From Nectonema munidae (lineage: Eukaryota > Nematomorpha > Nectonematoida > Nectonematidae), in NCBI GenBank assembly GCA_030549495.1, contig JAUIRK010001015.1, forward strand, positions 1 to 64,000: a stretch of DNA of 64,000 bases, written 5' to 3'. Below, in pieces: positions 30,367-42,195 of this stretch. The first letter of the stretch is position 1. Every line of letters starts with the position of its first letter. Both the position numbers and the translations under genes were made by a program. The notes beneath the pieces were generated by a model, which was not told the DNA's origin, made no database searches, and saw only the letters and a list, made by a program, of their open reading frames with translations.

Positions 30367-32022
30367 ATGGCGCGTTCTTGTTTAAATAAAGCAGATAATT
30401 TTTGCTATATTTGCGGTGAAGTCACTTTTGAATCTCAAAAAAGATCGATCACTAAAAACGTTAAAAAAGCATATTTTTTGTACTTTGGTTGTCAGATTGG
30501 CGATCAAGATAAAAGTTGGGCTCCACACATTTGTTGTAACACCTGTGCTACAAATTTAAGACAGTGGTTAAATAAAAAAAGAAAAAAAATGCCCTTTGCT
30601 GTACCTATGATATGGAGAGTGCAAAAAAATCATGTTGATGATTGTTATTTTTGTTTAATTCCGCCTATAAAAAATGGAATTTCGAAAAAAAAGAAAAAAA
30701 CAATCGCGTATCCAAATTTACAATCTGCCATCAGACCTGTTAAACATAGTGAATGTTTACCAATTCCTCTTGCTCCTGATCAAGTTGATTTAGATTCTAG
30801 TAACAATGAGTTACTTAGCGATAAAGAAGATTTAGATCCATCTTTTTCAGAAAAAAACTTCAAAACACCTCAACTGTTAACACAGTCAAGATTAAACAAT
30901 TTAGTAAGAGATCTTCAACTTACTAAAACCAAAGCTGAAATTTTGGGCTCTAGATTACAAGAGTGGTGTTTATTGCAACCAGATGTAAAAGTTTCTGTAT
31001 TCAGAAATCGCCACAAAATTTATGAAAAATATTTTGTACAAAAAGATTCTTTTATCTTCTGTAATGATATTTGTGGCTTGATGCAAGAAATGAAGATCAA
31101 TTACATCTCATCGGAATGGAGGTTGTTCATTGACTCTTCTAAAACAAGTCTAAAAGGTGTATTGCTAAAAAATGGTAATAACATAAAATCAATTCCAATT
31201 GCATACTCACAACAAATGAAAGAGACATATGAAAATATCAAAAACCTGCTTCTTAATGTTAAATACGCTATCCACAACTGGGAAATATGTGCAGATTTAA
31301 AAGTTGTAGCACTGGTAATGGGCTTGCAGAGCGGGTATACAAAGTATTGTTGTTTTTTATGTGAATGGAATAGTCGAGCTAGAAATTTACACTATTCAGA
31401 AAAAGAGTGGCCTTCAAGAAATATGACACCTGGTGAGAAAAATGTGTTACGTCCAAATTTAGTGTGTAAAGAAAAGATAATTTTACCCCCGTTACACATT
31501 AAACTTGGAATAATGAAGAATTTTGTAAAAGCAATGAATACAGAAGGTTTCGGCTTTCAATATTTAAAGCAAAAATTCAAATCTTTAAGCGAGGCAAAAA
31601 TTAAAGAAGGTGTCTTTGTTGGCCCACAAATTCGCAAACTTTTTAAAGACAATTTCTTTCCATCAGTGCTTTCAAATGCCGAGAGAAAAGTGTGGGAAGC
31701 ATTTAAGATGGTTTGTGCAGGTTTTTTAGGCAGAAAGAAAGCAGAAAATTATCCCGAGTTGATCGTAACTTTATTGACGGCGATGCATGAACTAAACTGC
31801 AACATGTCATTGAAGATGCACTTTTTACATTCCCATTTAAATTTTTTCCCTGAAAATTGCGGAGCTGTAAGTGATGAACATGGAGAGCGTTTCCATCAAA
31901 CTATCGCTGTTTTTGAAAAAAGGTATCAAGGCAAATGGGGGTCAAGCATGTTGGCAGATTACTGCTGGACAATAGCCAAGGAAGAATTAGATGAAACTTA
32001 CAAAAGAATTGTAAAAAATTAA
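30367..32022 (+). CDS. Zinc-finger, transposase-like protein of a widespread invertebrate family, function unassigned
   Basis: This is an intact 551-codon frame. The N-terminus has cysteine pairs at residues 13/16, 56-60 and 93/96 with H54, probably one or two zinc-binding units. A basic lysine stretch follows at about 70-74 and an acidic linker at 140-165. The second half has FIDSSKTSLKG (about D257), a CCFLCEW cysteine motif (about 328) and DEHGERFH (about 503). These look like spaced acidic and histidine positions of an RNase H-like fold, but this is inference. I recall multicopy relatives with this N-terminus in invertebrate genomes, which suggests a transposon gene, but I cannot name the superfamily. 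No terminal repeats were found. Block A begins 39 bp after the stop. Confidence 0.6.
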   Translation: MARSCLNKADNFCYICGEVTFESQKRSITKNVKKAYFLYFGCQIGDQDKSWAPHICCNTCATNLRQWLNKKRKKMPFAVPMIWRVQKNHVDDCYFCLIPPIKNGISKKKKKTIAYPNLQSAIRPVKHSECLPIPLAPDQVDLDSSNNELLSDKEDLDPSFSEKNFKTPQLLTQSRLNNLVRDLQLTKTKAEILGSRLQEWCLLQPDVKVSVFRNRHKIYEKYFVQKDSFIFCNDICGLMQEMKINYISSEWRLFIDSSKTSLKGVLLKNGNNIKSIPIAYSQQMKETYENIKNLLLNVKYAIHNWEICADLKVVALVMGLQSGYTKYCCFLCEWNSRARNLHYSEKEWPSRNMTPGEKNVLRPNLVCKEKIILPPLHIKLGIMKNFVKAMNTEGFGFQYLKQKFKSLSEAKIKEGVFVGPQIRKLFKDNFFPSVLSNAERKVWEAFKMVCAGFLGRKKAENYPELIVTLLTAMHELNCNMSLKMHFLHSHLNFFPENCGAVSDEHGERFHQTIAVFEKRYQGKWGSSMLADYCWTIAKEELDETYKRIVKN

Positions 32023-32060
32023 TATATCATTTAACAATCTTTTTAATAATTTTTTTTGTT

Positions 32061-33061
32061 ATCCAAATTAAAAACAATGAAACATTTTAGGTTCATTTTT
32101 TTTCTTAAGTTCAATTAAAAAGTCTTTGAGATACACAAATAAAACAAAAATAAATAAAATTAAATTTTTTTAAATTATTAATTGATAAAAAATTGTGAAA
32201 TGGTAAAAAAAGTCAATTTTATAAAATCCAAATTCTAGAAAAAAATATTCGAGCAATTCTAAAATATCCTTACAGTTCATGACATACTATCCCCTATTTT
32301 TGTCACGAATGTGTTTCTGTAAAAAATAAATTTGAAATGTCGCCATATTCTTTGAAAGTATTTAGGATCCACAAGTGGACCATTGGCGTATCGTGACAAT
32401 GAAATATACCCTTTTTACACATAATTAGAAAAAACGATGAAAAAGTACATTTTTTCAACAGAGTTGATCATAATGATTGATATCTCTGTTTCTTTAGTTT
32501 CATGACGTTGAATGTTGTACTTTCAAAAATATAACCTCTTGATTTATTGTGTGAAGACGTTAGCATGTCACTTTACATCAAATGCAAATGAATTGAGTAA
32601 AATAATAAAACAGTATATTTTTCATCGTAAACATACAAATATATACAATAATGATATCTTATTATTATAATGTAGGAATGAATGTGAAGCGTGGAATTTG
32701 AATCAATAATTCTTGTATCATCAACATTTGTGAAGGTACATGTTCGCAGTACTGTATACATAATGATGATACGTACAAAAAATTTGCGCGTCATAGAAAT
32801 GTTGAAAAAATTATAGAATAGATGAGTATCATTGTACTTTGTATCATCAATTGATTTCAGTTTGCTAATATGTTTTCATGAATATGAAGAGATCATAATA
32901 TAAGTTCCGCATTTTTTGAAATAACTCTTTTTTTTATCATTCTCTTACTGCTCTTGCGCTTGCACCGTTTCTTCTTGTAAAGCTAAAAATATAGCGAATT
33001 TTATTAGTGTGGAGCCAACTTTTTTCGTTACAATACAACTACTACTTTTTTCTTTATTCTT
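32061..33061 (+). other. 5' non-coding region of piggyBac family 2, copy A
   Basis: There is no gene. It contains AAGTGGACCATTGG at 32378-32391, the inverse of a word next to the TTAA at the start of the block B copy (55508-55527), suggesting a subterminal inverted repeat. In block A the outermost 33 bp and the TTAA are missing. Confidence 0.45.
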
Positions 33062-34746
33062 TTGCGTTTCATTGATTTTTCCGTCAAAATGAAGTTCAAG
33101 CATTTATCTTCCGCTTTGGAGCACTTAGAAGATGATGAGGTTTTGGAAAATGGCACTCCTATTGATTTAGTTATACTTCCTCCTGATGAAAACAATGTTG
33201 TTACCGATACCGAAGACATTGATGAAAATGATATGCTTGATACTTTTCCTCAAGATACATGCGGAGAAATAGAAGTAACATACCCTGAAGTAGAAGAAGA
33301 TCAAGATAAAACCTGCAGATGGAAAAAATGAAAAACTTTGATAAAATTTAGCTTCTTATTCACACGTCGATTGTCCTCAGCTAGCCGAAGACGTAGCTCA
33401 TGAACCTATTGATTTTTTTTTTAAGTTTTCCCAAAAGAATACATGGAAACACTGGTAAAACTATCCACTTCTTATGCTAATCAAAAAAACGAAGCAATTG
33501 ATCTAGATTGGAAGGACATAGATATTTTCATCGGATTTGTTATTTTATCGGGGTATCATACATTGCCAAGAGAGGAAGACTTTTGGTCGACTCAATTAGA
33601 TCTTGGAGTCTCATTAGTGAGACAGGTAATATCGAGAAATAGATTTCGAGAAATAAAGAAGTACTTTCATATTGTCGATAATACTAAAATTAATTTAGAA
33701 GACAAAATGGCAAAAGTAAGGCCTATTTATGAAATGTTAAACGCTAAATTTTTGAAGTTTAGTTCACTTTATGAAGAGATAAGTATAGATGAATCGATAG
33801 TTCCTTATTATGGGCCTCATTCGTGTAAGCAGTTTATAAGAGGAAAACCTATTAGGTTTCGCTATAAAATATGGTGCATGTGTTCCTCTTCTGGCTGCCC
33901 CTTGTCTTTACACATATATCAAGGTAAGGAGAGAGGTTCAAGTAAGATGCCATTGGGCATGCAAGTTGTAGGAAACTTTGTCCAAACAATTGAAAGCCCT
34001 TTAAAACATACATTCTATTTTGACAATTTTTTTACATCGTACACCCTCTTAAAACATTGAGCGAAAAAGGTATAAAAGCAGTAGGCACCGTTAGAAGTAA
34101 TAGAACCGGTAAATGTCCATTGATTGAGGATAAAGAAATCAAGAAGAAAAATAGAGGGTATTACGATTATAGATCAGATGGAAGAGTATATTTTTGTAAA
34201 TGGAGGGATAATGCTTGTGTGAATGTTGGATCCAACTTTTGTACGCATGAACCTGTTGGAACAGTTAGAAGGTATTCACGTTTAGAGAAGAAAAAGATCG
34301 AAGTTAGCTGTCCTTTCCTCATTAGGAAGTACAATCAAGGAATGGGAGGGGTTGATGTGTTTGACAAGTTATTGGCTGCTTATAGGCCTAGAGTAAAGGC
34401 GAAAAAATGGTGCTGGCCTTTGGCAATGCATGCAATAAACGTTTCGGTTGTTGGTGCCTGGAAGGATTATGAAAGGACAAACACAGAAAAAAAATCATCT
34501 CATCTAAACTTCCGTAGAGAAATAACGCTACACTTACTTCAATTAAAAGGTTTGCAAACCAAGAGAAAACCAGGGCCTTCTTCTCATCTTTCTAAAAGTT
34601 CTAGAAGTGTGAATGGGCACTATTTAGTGTCCGTTTCAAGGCAACAACAACGAAAATGCGTGGTTTGTAAAAAAAATTCACTTTTATGCTGCTTTGCGTG
34701 CCAGAAAAACGTCCATCGAGACTGCTTTCCCCTTTATCATCAATAA
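33062..34746 (+). pseudogene. piggyBac family 2 transposase, copy A, frameshifted
   Basis: It has three coding pieces. 33062-33331 is the acidic N-terminus, ending CRWKK. 33443-34060 is the core with ISIDESIVPYYG (first catalytic D) and FDNFFTSYTLL (second). 34057-34746 has the rest with GGVDVFDKL (third), a conserved KKWCWPL, and the zinc tail CVVCKKNSLLCCFACQKN ending CFPLYH. One base is missing at 34056-34057, between LLKH and SEKG. At least one more change lies in 33331-33443. The protein would be about 560 residues, normal for piggyBac. The same lesions are in copy B, so they predate the duplication. It differs from family 1 throughout. Confidence 0.88.
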
Positions 34747-37498
34747 CCACTTTTATTTTCTTTTGTCAATAAATTTTTTTATTATCAGGCCTGAATATTT
34801 GTTAACCAATCTCATTTTAAAGGTTTTTTTCTGATGAATCATTCGTGATGTTCATTGTTCAATTACAAAAAGTTGTCCACGTTCTTCATCTAAAAAATTA
34901 TTTCTTTTACGCAAAAGGAGAAAGATAGACAAATTCAATTTAAATTAAAAATATCTTGATAGTGACTAAATTCTCACATAATGGCATCTGTGCCATTTTT
35001 GATAAATCTGACCTATTCTAAATTTTCAGATTTCTAACCCATCATAGCTAAATGTTAATTGTAATCCTATATGATAAGCTATAGATTTAAATATTTTTCA
35101 TTTGTAAAAGAGGAACTTCTTTTTCACAGTCAAAATCTTTTTGAAGCATCTATTATATAATTAAACCACTTCCTAGTTCATTAGAACATGGTAGATCTTC
35201 CATTTAGTCAAGATACATATTTTTTTTAATTATTTGTTTTGATTACATGTTCTCTTTTAAATTAGTTTTCAACTTGGTTCCTTCTCTCATACAAATTTTC
35301 AAAAGATTTTATAATACGTTTTGTTTGTTTTTTTAATAAATATTTCATACTTAAGATAATTGTAGAAAGTATTATAAGCCAAAATATACAAAAAAAAAAG
35401 TATATTTCCACTATATATCTAATATGCAGCCATTTTTTGTAATTTTTTTACTGAACTGATTTTCAGGCATACATTACTAATTCAATTGCCACTTCGAGAT
35501 ATTTTTTAACCGTATTATCTAAAATCCAGTACAGAAATAAAATAAGCATAGTCGATTTGGTATAAAACAGATATTTTATTTTTTTGAAATATTTTTGAAG
35601 ACAATATTTAGAAGTAAACCTCAAATCTGATTGAAGCTTTCAGATATTTTTAAAACCATAAATGCCAAAACTGAGTCCAAAAATGAAACCAGCATCTTCC
35701 ATTTGGCATAAAAACAGATATTTTATTTAAATTTCAAAATATTTCTGTAGACATTAGACGTAAATCGAACATTTGATTGATACTTTCAGACTTTTAAAAC
35801 CTCTAAATGCAAAAAATGATTTCAGAAATAAAAATTATCATGGTCGAATTGGTATAAAAACATATATTTCATGTAAAATTAGAGAGAATATTTTGGGATA
35901 TAGTTTTACAATATAAACCGCAAATTTGATTGACACTATCAGTAAAACCTCTAAATGCGAAAACTGTGTTCAGAAATGAAATTATCATGATCTATTTGCT
36001 ATAAAAACATATATTTCACGTAAAATTTGAATCAATATTTTTGAAAACAAATTTTATAACTAAACGCAAATTTGATTGATACTTATAGGTATTTTCAAAT
36101 TCAAACTGCAAAAATTGAGTCCATAAATGAAACTAGCATGGTTGATTTGGTATAAAAACATATATTTAATTGTAAAATTTGAATGAATGTTTTTGAAGAC
36201 AATTTTTAGAAGTAAACCGCAACTTTCATTAACACTTATTAGTGTTTTCACATCCTAAATGTAAAAAATTAGTTTAGAAATGAAAACAACATGATTGATT
36301 TGGTATAAAAACATATATTTCATGTAAAATTGAGAGAATATTTTTGGAGATAGCTTTTAGAAGTAAACCGCAAATTTGATTGACATTGACAGATATTTTA
36401 AAACCTCTGAATGTGGAAAATGAGTTCAGAAATGAAAACAGCATGGTTGATTTGGTATAAAAAAATATATTTCATTGTAAAATTTGAATGAATGTATTTG
36501 GAGACAATTTTTAGAAGTAAATCGCAAATTTAATTAACAATTATAGGTATTTTCACATCCTAAACGTAAAAAATGAGTCCAGAAATGAAACCAGCATGGC
36601 CGATTTAGTATAACACATATATTTCAATGTAAAATTTGAATGAATGTTTTTGGAGATAATTTTTAGAAGTAAACCGTACATTTGATTACCCCTTATAGTT
36701 ATTTTCAGATCCTAAATGTAAAAAATGAGTCCAGAAATGAAGACAACATGATCGATTTGGTATAAAACATATATTTTATGTAAAATGTGAAGGAATATTT
36801 TGAAGACAATTTTCAGAAGTAAACCGCAAATTTGATTAACACTTATAGGTATTTCCAGATCCTAAACATAAAAAATTAGTCCAGAAATGAAACCAGCATG
36901 GCCGATTTAATATAACACATATATTTTATGTAAAATGTGAAGGAATGTTTTCGGAGACAATTTTCATAAGTAAACCGCAAATTTGATTAATACTTATAGG
37001 TATTTTCAAATCCTAAATGTAAAAAATGAGTCCAGAAATGAAAACACCATGACTGATTTAGTATAAAAACATATAATGTAAAATTTGAAGGTATATTTTA
37101 TTAGATACATTTTTGATCAATCAAAATTTTGATTGACATTTTCTAAAAAGTAGCCATGATTATTGAAAAAATTAAATATTTAAAGTGTTATGCGTTCCAA
37201 ACTGTATATAATTATAAATTTTCAGGGTATTATATAATATAGATCCTAAGTTATAAGGTTAAGTACAGATAATGTCAAAATTTTGCTGAAAAAATTTTAA
37301 TTTTTGATTTTGATTGACAGTTTTGGACATGAAAGGATCATTCAACTACCATGAAAATGATTTCAAAAGATGCAGCTAGCGATTTTAAGAAAAGTCACAA
37401 AATTTGGAGGGATATGATTCAGCTAATTTTCTACAATTAATTTTTTGGGGGGGGGGGGGGGGGGAGGCGTTTTACGCCCCCAGCACTAATAGGGTTAA
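34747..37498 (+). repeat. Satellite-bearing 3' arm of piggyBac family 2, copy A
   Basis: It begins at about 34787 with CAGGCCTGAATATTTG and ends at CACTAATAGGG followed by TTAA (37495-37498), a piggyBac-style end. Just inside that end lies GGCGTTTTACGCC and a homopolymer run of about 20 G. From about 35560 to 37090 are roughly ten tandem units of about 151 bp. The part at 37100-37480 recurs inverted at 41340-41680. Confidence 0.6.
35560..37090 (+). repeat. 151-bp satellite array, copy A
   Basis: The key word TGAGTCCAGAAATGAAA recurs at 36573, 36725, 36875 and 37026, and with changes before that, giving a period of 150-153 bp. Units contain an AGTAAACCGCAAATTTGATT box and a TATAAAACATATATTT box. 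Units are about 80-90% alike. Copy B is at 59043-60570 and an inverted stray unit lies at 41690-41880. Confidence 0.9.
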
Positions 37499-37582
37499 GA
37501 GTAATGGTTTTAATTAAATATTAATATTTAACTTTATTATATTTAATTTTATTTTAATATTTTATATTAAATTTATATTAAA

Positions 37583-37860
37583 TTGGGTTTTCGAAGAGCG
37601 CTCGTTGAAATTCTTTTGTCAAAGTTTGGAGTGCCATCTATGTCAGCTCGACAAAGTGTTTTGAACCCGGTGAATGAAGTAAGATTTGACAAAGAAGATC
37701 ATTTTGTATGTAATACTGAAGAGAAAAGAAGAATCCCATATAGACTTTCTCACACTATGACGCAAACTATGTGTAAAAAGTATATAACTATAACTTTTTG
37801 ACTTTTTTTTTTAAATCAAAAACCTGTCACACCATATGATGAAACTTTCCATTTGGTTCA
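37583..37860 (+). pseudogene. piggyBac C-terminal remnant, copy A
   Basis: The frame 37583-37801 carries VRFDKEDHFVCNTEEKRR, the conserved segment before the zinc tail of piggyBac transposases. After a frame change, TPYDETFHL follows. Only the last 90 or so residues remain. It sits immediately outside the TTAA at 37495, so it belongs to another, older piggyBac copy. Confidence 0.55.
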
Positions 37861-38088
37861 CAAAAATGACATTTTTGATCATTTTAGCGCCAAAAAGGTG
37901 GCGCGCATCGCTGTTTGAATATTCATTCATTACTTCTATTATTTAATTATATTGATTTATCCGTTTTTGTCTTTTTTTCTTTCACGTAATGTTTTTTTCT
38001 CTTCATAATCATATTTTTAATCCTTTTCATAAAATTTGAATGTTTTTTTCATATTAATAAAACAATTTATTTATCTGGTTCCTGTAAA

Positions 38089-39245
38089 ATGCCAAACAAT
38101 AAACAAATCATTGGAAGGTATTTAAACTTGTTCGAGAGCCAGAAGAATGTGAAAGCAAGGATCAAAATTTTAGCAGAAGAATTAAGTCAACTATGGAATG
38201 AGTTGAACTTTCCAAAAATTTCGAATCAGCAAGTGGTGTTGAAAGTTGGAAAAGTTATTGATTTGTATGAAAAGTACAGGAAAAGAAAGACTGAGAAATT
38301 GGAGGAGGAGATGAAAAGTTTGTTTGATATGACTAAAGCTGACGGTTTTTGGCTGAGTTCAGAGGATAAAGCCCTTTATCACACCCAGATTGCAACAGCG
38401 GCTAGAGTAGGTTGTTCAACAAGATCTGAGGCAGGCATCACATCAACACATCCTTCGAAGCGCTTTAACGTTTCGAGATTGTCTTATACCGAATCGACAT
38501 CTTCGTGTGTTCCGGCATGAATGCTTTTGACGCTTGGCAAAGTATTAAAATGATTATATGCGATTCAACAGCAGTGAATACCGGTCGTGAAAATGGGATT
38601 GTTGTTAGGTTTCAGAGAATGATGAACGAGAAGGGATACGACAAACCACAATTTATTCCATGTCAACACCATGTTTTGGACTTGGTTTTGAGACATATCA
38701 TGGATTCAAGCTTTGGCGGTTCGATCAAAAGTCCTCACTTGAATTATTTTTTCGTTGATATAATAGTTCAAAATTATGAATTCTTGAAATCAAATTATAT
38801 TTCTGATTGTCATCATTATGGAACTTCCAAAAATACTGGCTGGAGAGATGATTTCAAGTTTTTGTTCGAAATCTGCAAGGCATTCAAGTTCCATAAAGAA
38901 ACTGGCAAATCGCCCAAAATAAGCTGGAAAAAACTGCCATCTCTCCACAACGCCAGATGGAATTCACAAGGCTTGTATGCCTTTATGTCTTATTTTTTAC
39001 TCCCTGAAAAGAGAGAAGAGCTCGAAAAAATTTGTTGTTTTATTTCATTTTCTTGGTGTGACTTTTGGTTTTCTGACAAAAAATTCAAGTTTCGACTTAT
39101 GGTAAATTAAAACAAGCTATAGTTGAACAAAATTGATACGAAGGCCATATCCACTTTCCTAAAATTTTTCAGTTCTGAAAATTCATTAATTGACATTTCT
39201 AGAACAAACATCTTTGCCGAACGTGTGGTTAAAAAATGGAAGAAA
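38089..39245 (+). pseudogene. hAT-like transposase relative, copy A, broken
   Basis: The first piece (38089-38520, 143 codons) is a helical N-terminal region rich in lysine and glutamate. The second piece, overlapping it at 38505-39110, has a catalytic-type segment DSTAVNTGREN, then CQHHVLDLVLRHIMD, and KLPSLHNARWNSQGLYA. A C-terminal piece at about 39155-39247 has NIFAERVVKKWKK. The order and motifs (D-S-T, C..H, H.ARWN) follow RNase H-fold transposases of the hAT sort, though I cannot place the subfamily. There are at least two frame changes and probably a central deletion where the first two pieces overlap. Copy B is the same apart from a few substitutions. Confidence 0.6.
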
Positions 39246-39249
39246 TAGT

Positions 39250-40134
39250 GAAAAACTCACGCTCTGATAAATATCTAACATCCAAATTTTTAGCTATTAA
39301 TGCTTTTTAGCTTTTCATACGTTTTAAATATAGTTTTGAATCAATAAATTCTAATTTTTGTTTATATTTTTGTGCACCTTTAGTTATGACCTTACTATTT
39401 AATTAGTTTTTTACCCTTGCGCGCCAGGTTTTTTGAACATTTTACGCTAAAATTGGTATTTTTTAGTTTCTAAAAAAATTATTCATCGGAAAACACTACA
39501 TGGTTTTCAAGTTAAAAAAAGTTATATCGCTAGGTGTTTTATAGATTTTCATACAAAATAATTATTTGCTCATATATACACAATTGAAACTTTGATTCAG
39601 ACAATTGTTAAGCCTATAGTCGTGATAGATTTTTCTATTCGTCAGTGACGGGTGGGTGAGCCTTTTTAAGCCCTCTTTTTCCCTAAAAATATTTTGACAA
39701 AATTCTTGAACGAATCCACTAAGTAATTGAATTAAAATCAATCGAAAGCTAAAGATCATTGCAATCGTCATCCGGTGGCCTTTCATGCCAAGAGTGAAGA
39801 CAAGCACACGAAAATGGCGTCGAGTCTGAAGATGTTGTTTTCTTCGATTTCCTTTGCCCTTTTCTCTTTCTGAGATTATGCAAATCTTTGTGAAAGTAAT
39901 GAGTCTTTTTTTAATGAATTAAGTAGCATTGCAGTCGTCATTGTCTCGTTTTTAAGAAAGATTTGCCTTTGAGCGCGCTTTATCACACTTTTCGTCTTGC
40001 TAAAATGTCAGATACAAATTAATCAAAAACTTCAAAAGTCAAGATTCACGCTGAATATATATACTTTATAAGAAAAAAAGGTTCATCAAATCATTCAAAA
40101 AATAATAATTTTGAAACATTACAGTTACAAAGAA
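39250..40134 (+). other. Non-coding part of block A
   Basis: The minus-strand frame 39562-39807 is conserved in copy B simply because the DNA is; it has no domain. From 39590 onward the sequence is also present inverted at 7500-8015. I see nothing else. Confidence 0.4.
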
Positions 40135-40269
40135 ATGAAGCTTAATTTCCTTTGTTTTGTTTGTATAATACTTTGTTCTTCATGTCAAGCCAGTAAGATA
40201 TTTATGTTTTTTGGGGATATGTCTTTTTTTCACCAAAATGGTTATATAACTTTTTTTGCATTCTTTTAA
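40135..40269 (+). CDS. Signal-peptide exon/ORF, block A copy
   Basis: It is a 44-codon unspliced frame starting MKLNFLCFVCIILC, with a likely signal cleavage after CQA. A phase-1 GTAAGATA donor follows at 40193, so only 40135-40192 may be exon. Compared with the copy at 7333-7390 there is one residue change in the leader (FSCQA versus SSCQA). Both keep the donor. Downstream to about 40620 the similarity between the copies continues, without a clear second exon here. Confidence 0.45.
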   Translation: MKLNFLCFVCIILCSSCQASKIFMFFGDMSFFHQNGYITFFAFF

Positions 40270-41340
40270 CACGCTTTCTGAATCTATCATTACTCACTAT
40301 AACCGAATAAAGTTTGACGAAAATTTATGATTGGATTTCGAGGGAGTAGAGAGTTTATGCAACGACGATTAATTTGCGGTTTTATACCAAAGACACAATT
40401 GATCAGCATTTATTGTTTTTGAATTGGGAAAATCATTAAATCAGGCATCTTTAATTATGAAAATCAATTAAGTTTATATTATAATAATAATTAATTAATT
40501 CGAAAACCCTATTGTTTATGACGTACATTTACAAGAGGGAAATAATTATTTGTTTAGACAATTTGAATTCAATATTTTCACTTAGACTATGGCTCCCATG
40601 TGATGTTGATTTGATTCATTTTTGATCAATTTGTTTTCACAGATGTCTGAACAAAAAAGTTTTACTTTTCATGTAATTTATTATGTCAAACACTTGTTAG
40701 ATTTTCTTAGTAGTCTGAAAGATGTAAAATATGATTAATTTTCCAATAATATTATTTTTTCTCAATACTTTTTAATAATTGAAAATTTCATATATATTTA
40801 TTTTAGTGTCAAAAATAATAAATAAAAATATCAAGGGGGCTTCTTTAATTTATCTCAAAAGTATATAACTAATTAATCGGCTGTTAAAGAATAGTTGAGA
40901 AGCCATTTCAAAGTCTTATTTTTAGTCAATTGTTATGATGCTTTAGCATGAAATACACCAAATTAAAGCTTATTTTATGCGGTTTAATTTAAACACATCA
41001 CAGTTGAAAAAATAATTTTGCATGTTGTTTTACTCTTTTAATTAAAGTGTATTATTTATAAAATATATTTAAGTGTAAAATAATACTAAATTTAAAATTA
41101 AAAATTATTTTTAAAATTGGATAGTTTTAGCAAAAATATTTGGTAGACAAATTTTGCAAAAACATTTTCTATGCCTTTAAATTTTAAAGAAATCTTTTAA
41201 GGTTGAACAAGGGGAGACAAAAAATATGTTGAATAGGGATGATGTTTCTATGCGGGAAAAAGCATTTTTAATTGAATATGCACTTGTGTTTTTTAAGCAC
41301 TTGAATTGCCAAACGGAGAGACAGTAATAATGAAAAATTT
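40270..41340 (+). other. Non-coding part of block A
   Basis: AT-rich, present inverted at 6230-7250 and, for the first 250 bp, in block B. A shared TTTTCACTTAG acceptor-like site lies near 40580. I see no gene. Confidence 0.45.
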
Positions 41341-41880
41341 ATACGCGTAAAACGCGCCCCTCAACTAAAAAAGTTATTGTAGGCCTAACCACATCCCTCC
41401 AAATTTCGTGGCTTTTCCTACAATCGCAAGCTGCATTTTTTGATACCATTTTTATAGTTGTTGAATGGGCGGGCTTCTCATGTCAAAAACTGTCAATCAA
41501 AATCAAAAATTAACATTTTTCTACAAAATTTTGATATTATCTGTAGTTAACCTTATAACTTAGCATCTATATTAGATATTCCCTTGAAAATTTATAATTA
41601 TATACAGTTTTGAACGCTTAACTTCTTTAATCTTATCAATACACATGGCTACTTTTTAGAAAATGTCAATCAAATTTTGACAGATGAGCATTGAGCAATA
41701 TATCTATTAAAATATTTCATCAAATTTTACATAAAATGTATGTTTTTATACTAAATCAGCCATGCTGCTATCATTTCTGGATTCAGTTTTCGCAAATAGG
41801 GGTTTTAAAAAATCTGGCAGATTCAATCAAATTTGCGGTTTAAGTCTGATGTTCACTGAAATATTTTTGAAATTTATATA
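41340..41880 (-). repeat. Inverted satellite-arm end
   Basis: It is the reverse complement of 37100-37480 plus one 151-bp satellite unit, at about 75-80% identity. It includes the GCGTAAAACGCGCC word that mirrors the GGCGTTTTACGCC near 37470. It gives block A a pair of inverted ends around 37.5-41.3 kb. Confidence 0.75.
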
Positions 41881-42126
41881 AAATTAGAGGTCTGGCAAGA
41901 CCTCCGGGGAGACAACTCGCCAAACTTGCCAGCCTTATTATATATTTAAATGTGTAAATCGTAAAATGCTTAAAAAATATACTTAAAATAAAAATTTTTA
42001 AAAAATATTTTACATACATATTGAAAGCCACATTTCAAAAATTCTACCTAAAAGTTCAAAAAATTTAACTTTGAAATTGCAGTTTTATTTCATAAAAACT
42101 ATATGATTGGTTGAAATGTTTATGTA

Positions 42127-42127
<1 letters not shown>

Positions 42128-42193
<66 letters not shown>
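42128..42193 (+). repeat. (TAA)n microsatellite in the left arm
   Basis: About 22 units. The mirrored place in the right arm (54730-54765) has only a short mixed run of TAG and TAT triplets, so the expansion came after the arms formed. Confidence 0.95.

Positions 42194-42195
<2 letters not shown>

Larger units (their letters stand above)
32061..41880 (+). repeat. Block A: large mobile/duplicated block
   Basis: From 32061 to 40520 it matches 55545-64000 in the same orientation with roughly 1% differences and small indels. The rest of A would match beyond the window. It carries a broken piggyBac family 2 transposase, a 151-bp satellite array, a second piggyBac tail, a broken hAT-like transposase and a signal-peptide exon. 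Its last 540 bp are an older inverted copy of the satellite-arm end at about 37100-37480. Parts recur inverted at 5449-8020 and directly at 12409-12983. Confidence 0.9.

Noticed and set aside
41883-41940. Helitron 3' end because of the hairpin
   Set aside because: No CTRR end beside the hairpin, no Rep/helicase coding, and the hairpin is part of long inverted arms, which Helitrons lack.
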